A stretch of DNA of 64,000 nucleotides from a virus. Made by a program: the position numbers and the translations under genes. The stretch is taken from the IMG/VR virus record IMGVR_UViG_3300042292_000421, positions 1-64,000 of that record. One strand, given 5' to 3'. This document shows positions 44,923-51,775 of this stretch, piece after piece (the stretch's first letter is position 1; each line of letters starts with the position of its first letter). The notes below the pieces were generated by a model. It was not told the origin of the DNA and made no database searches. It saw only the letters and a list, made by a program, of their open reading frames with translations.

Positions 44923-45807
44923 ATGAATATTTATCAACCGTACACGTACCTAATTAAATTCCTCCCAACAAATCAAATCTATTATGGGGTTCGTTATGCT
45001 AAAAATTGTCACCCGTCTGATTTATTTGTTACTTATTTTACTTCATCAAATGAGATATGTAACTTATTACAAACATACGGTGTTGAAAACTTTAAATGTT
45101 ATATAAGAAAAACATTTAAAACATCAGAACAAGCAAGATTGTGGGAAAGTAAAGTTTTAAAACGTATAAACGCTGCTCAACATCCAAAATTCATTAACAA
45201 ATGCAATGGAAGTGCGCCATCGTCTGAAAAAGAAATACGTGATATTATTTTAAAAACATTTATATTAAAATATGGTGTAGACAATCCGTCAAAACACCCA
45301 GAGACTATTCAAAAAATAATCAATTATTGGAATAATTTATCAGAAACCGATAAAAATAAAATTAATAACAAACGAAGTAGCACCTGTTTAACACGATATA
45401 ACACATCTAATGTAATGAAAATACCTAGTGTTAAAGAAAAAGCAAAACAAACAAATATTGAAAAATATGGTGTTGTCTATGCAGGTATGCAGACTGTAAC
45501 TTGTCCATGGTGTAATAAAACTGGAGGTAAAACAGGTTTTGATGTTTTTCATTTTAATTATTGCAAGGATAATCCAAATAGAATAGTACGAATTCAAAAA
45601 ATCTATACATGTAATTATTGCAACTTTCAAAGTAAAAACAAATCAAATATGGATAGGTACCACTTTGAAAGTTGCAAATCTTCACCAACATACAAACAAA
45701 AACCTGTTATAAATTATATATGCCCACATTGCAATTTTTTAGGCACTGGTAAAAATAATATGACAAGATATCATTTTGATAATTGTAAAAGCAGAAAGGG
45801 GACCTAG
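44923..45807 (+). CDS. Free-standing GIY-YIG homing endonuclease with zinc fingers
   Basis: 294 aa. N-terminal PYTYLIKFLPTNQIYYGVRY is a GIY-YIG nuclease core (YLI...YYG), followed by the conserved WESKVL Glu helix, a spacer with KYGVDNPSKHP and RYNTSNVMKIPSVKEKA segments like NUMOD repeats, and three C-terminal zinc-finger-like units (CPWCN, CNYCN, CPHCN each with later H/C). It is on the opposite strand to pmoC and outside the intron, 17 bp from the pmoC stop. It is the obvious candidate for spreading the pmoC intron. Confidence 0.85.
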   Translation: MNIYQPYTYLIKFLPTNQIYYGVRYAKNCHPSDLFVTYFTSSNEICNLLQTYGVENFKCYIRKTFKTSEQARLWESKVLKRINAAQHPKFINKCNGSAPSSEKEIRDIILKTFILKYGVDNPSKHPETIQKIINYWNNLSETDKNKINNKRSSTCLTRYNTSNVMKIPSVKEKAKQTNIEKYGVVYAGMQTVTCPWCNKTGGKTGFDVFHFNYCKDNPNRIVRIQKIYTCNYCNFQSKNKSNMDRYHFESCKSSPTYKQKPVINYICPHCNFLGTGKNNMTRYHFDNCKSRKGT

Positions 45808-45818
45808 GTCCCCTTTCT
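45793..45818. terminator. Bidirectional terminator between endonuclease and pmoC
   Basis: Perfect palindrome with arms AGAAAGGGGACCT/AGGTCCCCTTTCT. The TAG stop of the endonuclease lies in its centre. Confidence 0.75.
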
Positions 45819-45824
45819 AATCAA

Positions 45825-46835
45825 TTAAGCTAAATCGCTTTTCAACAATTTAGATATTGCTTGTACTTCGATATTTACTACACCTAATACACCAAGTGCA
45901 GCCCATCCAAAAAATACAACATTATGTTCATATAAGGTCGTTACTCTTATACCGCTTGTTAAGCTGCTTATAGTTTCCTATAAGATCGGACTATATCTTT
46001 ATCCATTTCTGGATACTACCCATTTCCACTTACTTAAGTGTACTCCCTTTCGGGATAGTCTCTGAACCTTAAACTTATTACTAAGTTTCTTGGCTGCTGA
46101 TTGTCCTTTCGGATGTCCCAGCAATTAAAGTAGTTTTCATTATATTATTACTAATATAAGGAGCCTGTATTATTTTGACCCGTAATGTAAAGGGGCTACG
46201 AATAACTCCTCCATGAACCAGAAAGTATGTCCCCATTCGTTTAAGCCAACGTTTGGAAGAATCATGAAAGGTCCAATTACTGATACTAAGTATTGTAATG
46301 GCAAACCTTTTTGGTAGGTAGGCAAGCGTGTTTTAGCATATAAGAATGCAGAAACGCCTGTGATGATGTAAATAGGATAACTTAGATAAAACTCAATAAC
46401 ATGACTTGGTGTAAAGTCAGTGTCACGAACGATTGTTTGATGCCATGTACCATCTTGTTCTGTAAAGTATGAAGCACCGTAATAAATTGCGATACCATAC
46501 ATTACTAACCAAATCCAGTGTGTAAAGTGACGACGTAATTCTTCGCGTGGTGTAATTGACATTACTTTGCGATCGCGTGATTTCCAAATATAACCCCATA
46601 ATACAGAAGCAGTTAATACTTCAAGTACCATTTCAATATATAGGAAGTTCATCCAATATGTTTCAAACTCTGGTGCAAATGAGTCTAAACCAGCAGACCA
46701 TCCATAAACACCTTCATACCAACGAACCCACCCGTAAAACACTATATATAGTGCTGCACCTGCGAGCATAGCTGGTTTGTTCAAAAGTGAAGCTTCTTTA
46801 GCTTCTGCTTTTACCGTTTCAATTGTAGCTGACAT
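45825..46835 (-). CDS. pmoC: Particulate methane monooxygenase subunit C, split by a group I intron
   Basis: Exon 1 is 46178-46835 (219 codons plus one base), exon 2 is 45825-45919. Joining them restores LHYG-FVFFGWAALGVLG and a 250-aa protein, the normal PmoC length (~250-260). The start is MSATIETVK, 6 bp after AGGAGA; a TTG six codons upstream is less likely. Copper-site residues are all present: D128, H132 and H145 (QDGTWHQ and TPSHVIEF) and N199, H203 and H217 (LNEWGHTF and APLHYG). Transmembrane helices match bacterial PmoC throughout. pMMO oxidises methane to methanol in the intracytoplasmic membranes of methanotrophs; a phage copy could replace or supplement the host subunit. No pmoA or pmoB is in the window. 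Late and early promoters both lie upstream. Confidence 0.95.
45920..46177 (-). ncRNA. Group I self-splicing intron in pmoC (258 nt)
   Basis: Core elements occur in order on the minus strand: P (AATTGCTGGGA, 46116-46126), Q (AATCAGCAGCCAAG, 46089-46102), R (GTTCAGAGACTATCCC, 46052-46067) and S (AAGATATAGTCC, 45988-45999), as in T4 introns. The 5' exon ends in GGGT, which pairs with GCTC (46161-46164) to make P1 with the required U.G at the splice site. TACA (46166-46169) can pair with exon 2 TGTA for P10. The intron ends in G (45920). It has no internal ORF. Confidence 0.95.
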
Positions 46836-46861
46836 AAAAATTCTCCTAAGCAAGGGAAAAT

Positions 46862-46892
46862 AAAAAACGAAGTCTAACGCCCGTTAAACTTC
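46862..46892 (-). promoter_or_regulatory. Terminator-like hairpin in the pmoC leader (possible attenuator)
   Basis: Arms GAAGTTTAACG/CGTTAGACTTC (one G-U pair) followed by GTTTTTT, located between the promoters and the start codon. The upstream CTTAACTCGAGTTGAAG could pair with part of the 5' arm and act as an alternative structure. Confidence 0.5.
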
Positions 46893-46907
46893 AACTCGAG
46901 TTAAGTG

Positions 46908-46981
46908 TATTTATAATAACTGAGTAGTTTACTCAGTTATTAATTTAGTCTATATTATACACGGTCTAGCGCATAAGTCAA
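46908..46981 (-). promoter_or_regulatory. Tandem early and late promoters for pmoC
   Basis: Sigma70 type: TTGACT (46976-46981), 16-bp spacer, TATAAT (46954-46959). T4 late type: TATAAATA (46908-46915). Between them is a perfect 12-bp hairpin, arms AATAACTGAGTA/TACTCAGTTATT (46915-46941). Confidence 0.7.
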
Positions 46982-46990
46982 GAACTATTT

Positions 46991-47164
46991 TTATCTTTCT
47001 TTATGATGTTCTAAAGGAAGATGATGTCCTGGATGTTTGTAGTGTCGCTCGTAGTAGTGATCAAAGTTACCATCACGTAAATACTCACGATGTACAGGCT
47101 GTTCGACACAGCCTGTAGTTAAATATGCCGCTAAAAATATACTAGCGACGAGTAATAATTTCAT
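46991..47164 (-). CDS. Small putative lipoprotein (57 aa)
   Basis: [19 protein letters not shown] is a lipoprotein signal with lipobox TTGC; the mature part is His-rich ([19 protein letters not shown]), which could bind metal. It starts inside the 3' end of clpP, overlapping by 23 bp. Confidence 0.6.
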   Translation of the reverse strand: MKLLLVASIFLAAYLTTGCVEQPVHREYLRDGNFDHYYERHYKHPGHHLPLEHHKER

Positions 47165-47729
47165 CAATAAGTCCATATTCCAAAGCCTCTGTAGCGGACA
47201 TAAAGCAATCGCGCTCCATGTCGGCAGCAAACTGTTCAAACGTTTTGCCTTTACTGTTGTGATCAACGTAAATCTGTGTTAGAGATTTTTTCATCTTTAA
47301 GATTTCTTCAACTTGAATTAACATGTCAGTGGCTTGACCACGTGCGCCTCCGCTGGGCTGGTGGATCATATGTCTTGCATTTGGTAGCATTTTACGTTTA
47401 CCTGGAGCACCTGCTGTTGCTAACAATGAACCCATACTGCATGCTTGACCCATTACTATAGTTGCAACATCTGGTTTAATAAATTGCATAGTATCATAAA
47501 TTGCAAGTCCTGCTGTTACAACGCCGCCTGGGCTGTTAATAAAGAAACTAATATCTTCGTTGCCTTGACTTTCTAAAAAAAGCAACTGAGCAACAATAAT
47601 ACTTGCAGAATGCTCGTTAACATCTGAATCAAGCATAAGAATCCGATCTTTGAGCAATCTACTATAAATGTCATATGAACGTTCACCTTTTGCTTCTGAC
47701 TCTACAACCATTGGGATTAAAGCTGGCAT
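47142..47729 (-). CDS. clpP: ATP-dependent Clp protease proteolytic subunit ClpP
   Basis: 195 aa, standard length. Catalytic triad: Ser in [11 protein letters not shown], His in HMIHQPSGG and Asp in [19 protein letters not shown] and [10 protein letters not shown] are also conserved. With ClpA at 3.2-5.5 kb it could form a complete phage ClpAP. It has its own consensus promoter. Confidence 0.95.
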   Translation of the reverse strand: MPALIPMVVESEAKGERSYDIYSRLLKDRILMLDSDVNEHSASIIVAQLLFLESQGNEDISFFINSPGGVVTAGLAIYDTMQFIKPDVATIVMGQACSMGSLLATAGAPGKRKMLPNARHMIHQPSGGARGQATDMLIQVEEILKMKKSLTQIYVDHNSKGKTFEQFAADMERDCFMSATEALEYGLIDEIITRR

Positions 47730-47762
47730 ATATGTATCTCCTTGTTAAGTAATAAAAATATA

Positions 47763-47791
47763 ATTATACAGTAAATGTTACAGTTTGTCAA
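47763..47791 (-). promoter_or_regulatory. Sigma70-type promoter for clpP
   Basis: TTGACA, 17-bp spacer, TATAAT on the minus strand. Confidence 0.8.
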
Positions 47792-47793
47792 TA

Positions 47794-48027
47794 CTAACGT
47801 TTAGCGTTGACAACCGTAATATCTGGACCATTACTAACAAAACTTAGTTGTCCCATATAGCCTTCAAATTGATGTCCATTCCAGTCAAGATGCAATTTAA
47901 TGTTTTTTTCAATTACAACATTAAGATGTTTCTTTTCTTTAAAAGATTCAACAGAAACTACCATTTTTTTGCCGTTATCTTCACAGATAATCTCGCAAGT
48001 ATCATCTACATATTCACGTCTTTGCAT
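47794..48027 (-). CDS. Hypothetical protein (77 aa)
   Basis: Small beta-rich protein (CEIICEDNGKKMVVSVESF, FEGYMGQLSFV), no known motif. It follows the Fis-domain gene by 7 bp and ends next to the clpP promoter. Confidence 0.5.
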   Translation of the reverse strand: MQRREYVDDTCEIICEDNGKKMVVSVESFKEKKHLNVVIEKNIKLHLDWNGHQFEGYMGQLSFVSNGPDITVVNAKR

Positions 48028-48034
48028 TAGTCAC

Positions 48035-48373
48035 CTATATGTCAATATTAAGTTCGGCTACTTTTTTAGTAATTGTGTTACGACCGTAACCTAAAATTGT
48101 AGCAGTTTCTTGTCGTTTGTTGCAGTTAAACTCAAGTGCAGTTTTAATTAATACATGTTCAGCTTCTGCACCAATGTTCTTAATTTCTTCATCTTTTTCA
48201 ACTAGCATTCTAATAAGTTCAGTACGTAACATATCTTTCCATGTTTTATTAGACGCGTTAATAATTGCTTGGTAATCATGAACTTGCCCGTCAAGTTCTT
48301 TAATCTTGTCTTCTAACATTTGAATATGATTATCAATTTGGGTAAGTGTTAGATTTCGTGTATCTATAGTCAT
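48035..48373 (-). CDS. Fis/NtrC-type helix-turn-helix protein
   Basis: 112 aa. An N-terminal coiled coil (~1-60) is joined to a C-terminal HTH whose KRQETATILGYGRNTITKKV closely parallels the end of bacterial NtrC (HKQEAARLLGWGRNTLTRKL). There is no receiver and no AAA+ sigma54-activating domain. It could bind host NtrC sites as an anti-activator, or organise phage DNA like Fis. Confidence 0.75.
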   Translation of the reverse strand: MTIDTRNLTLTQIDNHIQMLEDKIKELDGQVHDYQAIINASNKTWKDMLRTELIRMLVEKDEEIKNIGAEAEHVLIKTALEFNCNKRQETATILGYGRNTITKKVAELNIDI

Positions 48374-48380
48374 AGTATCC

Positions 48381-49157
48381 TCATATAGTGATGTATTTTA
48401 ATTGAAATCCGTCATGCATTTCTTCAAACGGATATCCTCTAGAGTTATTTAACAACACACAATCGTGTACTACTGGTGTTTTAGGATTGTGCTGATGACC
48501 AAAAATAGCGTAATCAAACATATTTAAAAATTGATCTAAATTAGAGCCAAATAATCCATTCATACGTTCATCATCTTTATAATGATCTGCAGTAGTTTGT
48601 TTTGATGGTGAATGGTGTGTAACGAGTATAACATTATCATAACCTATCTTATCAACTTGTGTAGCCCATTTAACAAAATGTTTATGACGTTCTAAGATAT
48701 CAGCAGGTTGAATTAGTTTTCCGTTATTACGAATTACTCGATAATCGTTAATCATGTTTGGAGCAAATAACAACGTAAATGGATCTTCATTATTATAATC
48801 AGTCCATAATGTACCGCCAATAAACAAGTGGTTGTCTATTTCAAGGTACTCACCGTCTAAGATGTGTAAGTTAGGATAAGGCAATAATTCTTTAAGATCA
48901 TCTAACGCTTTGTTAATGTCCGATCCGTAATATTCATGATTTCCCATAACCATAATAACATGCTTAAAAGCAGCAGTAACATTATCGAAAAAATCGATAG
49001 TAGGAACGTTACCACTGTTAGTACCCATTGATTGAGATTTAAGGTGTTTAACATTTAAAATATCCCCTGCAAGGATTAAGACATCTCCCGGTTCAATGTC
49101 TTTAAGATGCAGCTCTTCAAATTCAAAGTGCAAATCTGATGCATACGCAATTTTCAT
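48381..49157 (-). CDS. Calcineurin-like metallophosphoesterase (258 aa)
   Basis: YASDLHFEF, ILAGDIL, VMGNHEYYG, VTHHSPS and FGHQHNPK supply the five metal-binding blocks of the family in order. Substrate unknown; relatives act on nucleic acids, cyclic nucleotides or phosphoproteins. Confidence 0.88.
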   Translation of the reverse strand: MKIAYASDLHFEFEELHLKDIEPGDVLILAGDILNVKHLKSQSMGTNSGNVPTIDFFDNVTAAFKHVIMVMGNHEYYGSDINKALDDLKELLPYPNLHILDGEYLEIDNHLFIGGTLWTDYNNEDPFTLLFAPNMINDYRVIRNNGKLIQPADILERHKHFVKWATQVDKIGYDNVILVTHHSPSKQTTADHYKDDERMNGLFGSNLDQFLNMFDYAIFGHQHNPKTPVVHDCVLLNNSRGYPFEEMHDGFQLKYITI

Positions 49158-49165
49158 AACCCTCC

Positions 49166-49384
49166 TTACAATCTATATGTTACACGACCTTTGTTCAAAT
49201 CATAACCGGAAACTTCAATTTTAACCCTGTCGCCTTGTATAACTCTAATCTTGTGTCGTTTAAGTTTACCGCTGGTATAACACACTAAAATATGTTCGCT
49301 GTTATCAACTTTAACTCTAAACATATTACCCGGCAGCACTTCTTCTACTTTTCCCTGAAATTCTATTAAATCTTCTTTACTCAT
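49166..49384 (-). CDS. infA: Translation initiation factor IF-1
   Basis: 72 aa, the exact family length, from MSKEDLIEFQGKVEEVLPGN with TAGGAGAAAC upstream. MFRVKVDN, SGKLKRHKIRVIQGDRVKIE and YDLNKGRVTYRL align with bacterial IF-1 over its single OB fold. It would bind the A site of the 30S subunit. IF-1 is a rare phage gene and may favour phage mRNAs or replace the host factor. Confidence 0.9.
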   Translation of the reverse strand: MSKEDLIEFQGKVEEVLPGNMFRVKVDNSEHILVCYTSGKLKRHKIRVIQGDRVKIEVSGYDLNKGRVTYRL

Positions 49385-49391
49385 GTTTCTC

Positions 49392-49721
49392 CTAGTATTT
49401 GTGAAAACTGCCTTGGAAGCAATGACGTAATTCATGTCCTAGTGTCCAAAAGTCAGTAGTAAGCGGTGTAATTATAAGACAAGTATGGCCTAAAAAGTTT
49501 GTATCCCAGAATGAACAGCCGTCAATTGCAATTTTGTATACTGGAAGGCCACGTCGCTTACTTTCTGTATTACATGTATCTAATACGTTAGCAACTTGTA
49601 TCCATTTAACAGATGTGCTATTGGTAAAGTTAGCTTTGCCGCTAAATTTATCATAGGGTGTTTCGGCTGCAGATGCAATAACTGATGTTGCTAATAACGA
49701 TGCAAAAAATACATGTTTCAT
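49392..49721 (-). CDS. Exported small protein with HExxH-like zinc motif (109 aa)
   Basis: Start at MKHVFFASLLATS with a signal peptide cleaved near ASA. LGHELRHCFQG is an HExxH metalloprotease-type site (H-E-L-R-H), with four other Cys for disulfides. Family not recognised; a periplasmic peptidase is plausible. Confidence 0.6.
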   Translation of the reverse strand: MKHVFFASLLATSVIASAAETPYDKFSGKANFTNSTSVKWIQVANVLDTCNTESKRRGLPVYKIAIDGCSFWDTNFLGHTCLIITPLTTDFWTLGHELRHCFQGSFHKY

Positions 49722-49752
49722 AGTATGTCCCGTGCGTTGCAAATAAAGTAAT

Positions 49753-49781
49753 ATTATAGTACATTTTATGTGCTACGTCAA
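49753..49781 (-). promoter_or_regulatory. Sigma70-type promoter
   Basis: TTGACG, 17-bp spacer, TATAAT on the minus strand upstream of the exported HExxH protein. Confidence 0.7.
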
Positions 49782-50308
49782 GCAGTATTTAGTCTTTTAA
49801 CTTGTGCAAGCATATCATTTAGTAATACTGGTCTAAAGTCATGATGTTCTACACACACGTTAACATACCTAGTATCAGGCACATCTCCATTCATTACAAC
49901 ATTGGAATGTAAATGACCATGTAATTGCCCACTCCATCTACTCATTTCACACGGGTGAATTGGAATATGACTTAGTAAAACATTTTGTTGAACATGATAT
50001 GCTCTAATGTCTCTAAAATATGGAGTATACTCATTAAGTCTAAAGATATCATGGTTACCTTTAATAAGTACCATATCTTTACAGTGTAATCTTGCTAGTG
50101 TAGGTAGTGCTCTACGATTGATTGCAACATCACCTAAAATGTACAGTTTATCATTAGGTTTAACAGTTTCGTTAAACCTTTTAACGAGTTCTTCATCCAT
50201 TTCCTCGTAAGTATCCCATGGACGCACTTTAGTACCGTCTGGTCTTAAAAAATTACAAATACCTACATGTCCAAAATGCGGATCTGAAATCACATACACA
50301 TCTGCCAT
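49778..50308 (-). CDS. Calcineurin-like metallophosphoesterase (176 aa)
   Basis: VISDPHFGHVGICNF, YILGDVAI, IKGNHD, LLSHIPIHP and LHGHLHSN give the metal site; this short form is common in tailed phages. Substrate unknown. It follows the kinase-like gene by 8 bp, so end-healing of RNA by the pair is possible. Confidence 0.85.
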   Translation of the reverse strand: MADVYVISDPHFGHVGICNFLRPDGTKVRPWDTYEEMDEELVKRFNETVKPNDKLYILGDVAINRRALPTLARLHCKDMVLIKGNHDIFRLNEYTPYFRDIRAYHVQQNVLLSHIPIHPCEMSRWSGQLHGHLHSNVVMNGDVPDTRYVNVCVEHHDFRPVLLNDMLAQVKRLNTA

Positions 50309-50316
50309 TTACTCTC

Positions 50317-50778
50317 CTATACATGCCAAATTTCATCAAAGCCTTCTTCTTCAGTTGGCATTTGAAATATACTAGTCATAGATGCCATAACTGCATCAGA
50401 TATGGTTTTACCTGGACGACTTGCTAATCGTCTTGCAAGTTCAGCCGAGTCTGGTGTTGCAAATACAACAGCAATCTTTTTATAACATGGAAACAATTTT
50501 AACTTACCTGCACGAGATTTAACTGTTAAATTAGTTTGATCCCATATTGCATCTGTCTCTGCTACATTTGTAGTGATTGCTCGTTTGGTTAAAAGTTGAG
50601 TTGCAGTTTTAATATACTCATTAAAAACTTCATTGTATGTTTTTCCAACTGAAGCTGCATACTCGTCAATAAACTTGTCCGAGCTAAGATGCACACAATT
50701 CTTAGCCCATAATTGTTGTTCAACCCATGTTGACTTACCTGAGCTAGGGACTCCTACTAACATATATAGTGTACTCAT
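50317..50778 (-). CDS. Polynucleotide-kinase-like P-loop kinase
   Basis: 153 aa from MSTLYMLVG (ATGA overlap with the upstream gene). Walker A GVPSSGKSTW, then HLSSDKFIDEYA and DQTNLTVKSRAGKL match the kinase half of T4 Pnkp; the phosphatase half is missing. It may rephosphorylate 5' ends of broken RNA so that the phage RNA ligase (59.2 kb) can join them. Confidence 0.75.
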   Translation of the reverse strand: MSTLYMLVGVPSSGKSTWVEQQLWAKNCVHLSSDKFIDEYAASVGKTYNEVFNEYIKTATQLLTKRAITTNVAETDAIWDQTNLTVKSRAGKLKLFPCYKKIAVVFATPDSAELARRLASRPGKTISDAVMASMTSIFQMPTEEEGFDEIWHV

Positions 50779-51203
50779 TGTTTGTTTAGTTCCCATGCTT
50801 CTGCATATAAGTATTGAGATTTTGGTGCTTTTCCGTGTATTGATTTAATAATGTTTCCACTATCGCTAACTACAAAATACATTGGATCACTGTTTCCGCC
50901 TATTTGGCCAGTACATGTATTCTTATCAAACGTAAACGGAGATACTCCTACTGCTTCTTGTACCGCCGGAGCACCTGATCCAGTAGCTGCATAAAACTCT
51001 TTTACTACAGTTAAATTATTACCGGAGAATATAACTGATACTACGTGGTATTCAATATAACTAATCACTGATACATTATTAATAAACGATTGTTCAGTAT
51101 ATTGACCTGAACCTGAAAACTTACCAGTTAACGTTGCTGGACAAACTGCGTTAGCAGATAATGTAGTTAAACCAAGTGTTGCTGCTAAAAGTAAACGTTT
51201 CAT
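50775..51203 (-). CDS. Exported protein of unknown function (142 aa)
   Basis: Signal peptide MKRLLLAATLGLTTLSANA, mature part beta-rich with two Cys. No known family. Consensus promoter upstream. Confidence 0.6.
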   Translation of the reverse strand: MKRLLLAATLGLTTLSANAVCPATLTGKFSGSGQYTEQSFINNVSVISYIEYHVVSVIFSGNNLTVVKEFYAATGSGAPAVQEAVGVSPFTFDKNTCTGQIGGNSDPMYFVVSDSGNIIKSIHGKAPKSQYLYAEAWELNKQ

Positions 51204-51236
51204 GTAAGCTCCTGTGTAGTTAAAAAGTATGTGTAT

Positions 51237-51265
51237 ATTATATTATTGTACAATGCAATTGTCAA
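51237..51265 (-). promoter_or_regulatory. Sigma70-type promoter
   Basis: TTGACA, 17-bp spacer, TATAAT on the minus strand. Confidence 0.8.
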
Positions 51266-51276
51266 TAAATATTTAC

Positions 51277-51585
51277 ATGAAACCACGAGATTTAAACATC
51301 ATACTTAATCGATTAAGACAATCTGCTAAAAAACGCGGACTTGATTTTAATTTAACTACTTTAGATTTAGACGAAATTGGAATTCCAATCTCATGTCCTA
51401 TTTTAGGAATACCATTAAAGTGGCATAATGGAAAAGCTGAAGATGATTCTTATTCTATTGATAGAATAGATTCAACCAGAGGATATGTAAAAGATAATAT
51501 ACAGTTTATGTCTATGAAAGCAAATCGCGCCAAAAACAACTTAACTAGCGCAGAGCTAAAGTTACTTAGTACATACTATAAGTAA
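51277..51585 (+). CDS. HNH-type endonuclease, probably a homing nuclease
   Basis: 102 aa from MKPRDLNII; two in-frame ATG codons lie further upstream. CPILGIPLKWHNG, YSIDRIDSTRGYVKDNIQF and MSMKANRAKNN fit short phage HNH nucleases. It is on the opposite strand to all neighbours, as a recent insertion would be, and ends in a bidirectional terminator. Confidence 0.7.
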   Translation: MKPRDLNIILNRLRQSAKKRGLDFNLTTLDLDEIGIPISCPILGIPLKWHNGKAEDDSYSIDRIDSTRGYVKDNIQFMSMKANRAKNNLTSAELKLLSTYYK

Positions 51586-51620
51586 CGTGTAAACTTGCGT
51601 GTAACAAGCAAATACGCATA

Positions 51621-51648
51621 AAAAAGCACGTAGGTTATACGTGCTTTT
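51621..51648. terminator. Bidirectional intrinsic terminator
   Basis: Arms AAAAGCACGTA/TACGTGCTTTT with A and T runs outside, shared by the HNH gene and the convergent RNA/DUF2828 transcript. Confidence 0.8.
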
Positions 51649-51649
51649 A

Positions 51650-51775
51650 ATTAAAAGTGTAGTTGTTCTTTTGTGTCAGGTACAACTACTAAACCCCGTG
51701 AGAGCAGCCCATTCCAGTCATTTCGCTTCAGCCGAGGCAGAGTACTTAAAGTAAGTGCTGGATCTGCAGTAGAAT
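51650..51775 (-). ncRNA. Candidate structured RNA downstream of the Ro60-like gene
   Basis: 126 nt without a good ORF and more GC-rich than the surroundings. On the minus strand: GCAGA...TCTGC closing an ACTT/AAGT hairpin, long-range CTACT/AGTAG pairing, and a GTAGTTGT/ACAACTAC hairpin just before the terminator. Bacterial Ro60 (Rsr) genes often have Y RNA genes beside them, so a Ro-bound RNA is possible; no Y RNA consensus was recognised. Confidence 0.45.

Noticed and set aside
46170-46853. pmoC as a truncated gene ending ...LHYGSK, starting at an upstream TTG
   Set aside because: The stop lies in the intron; exon 2 restores the C-terminus. The ATG at 46835 has the better ribosome site.
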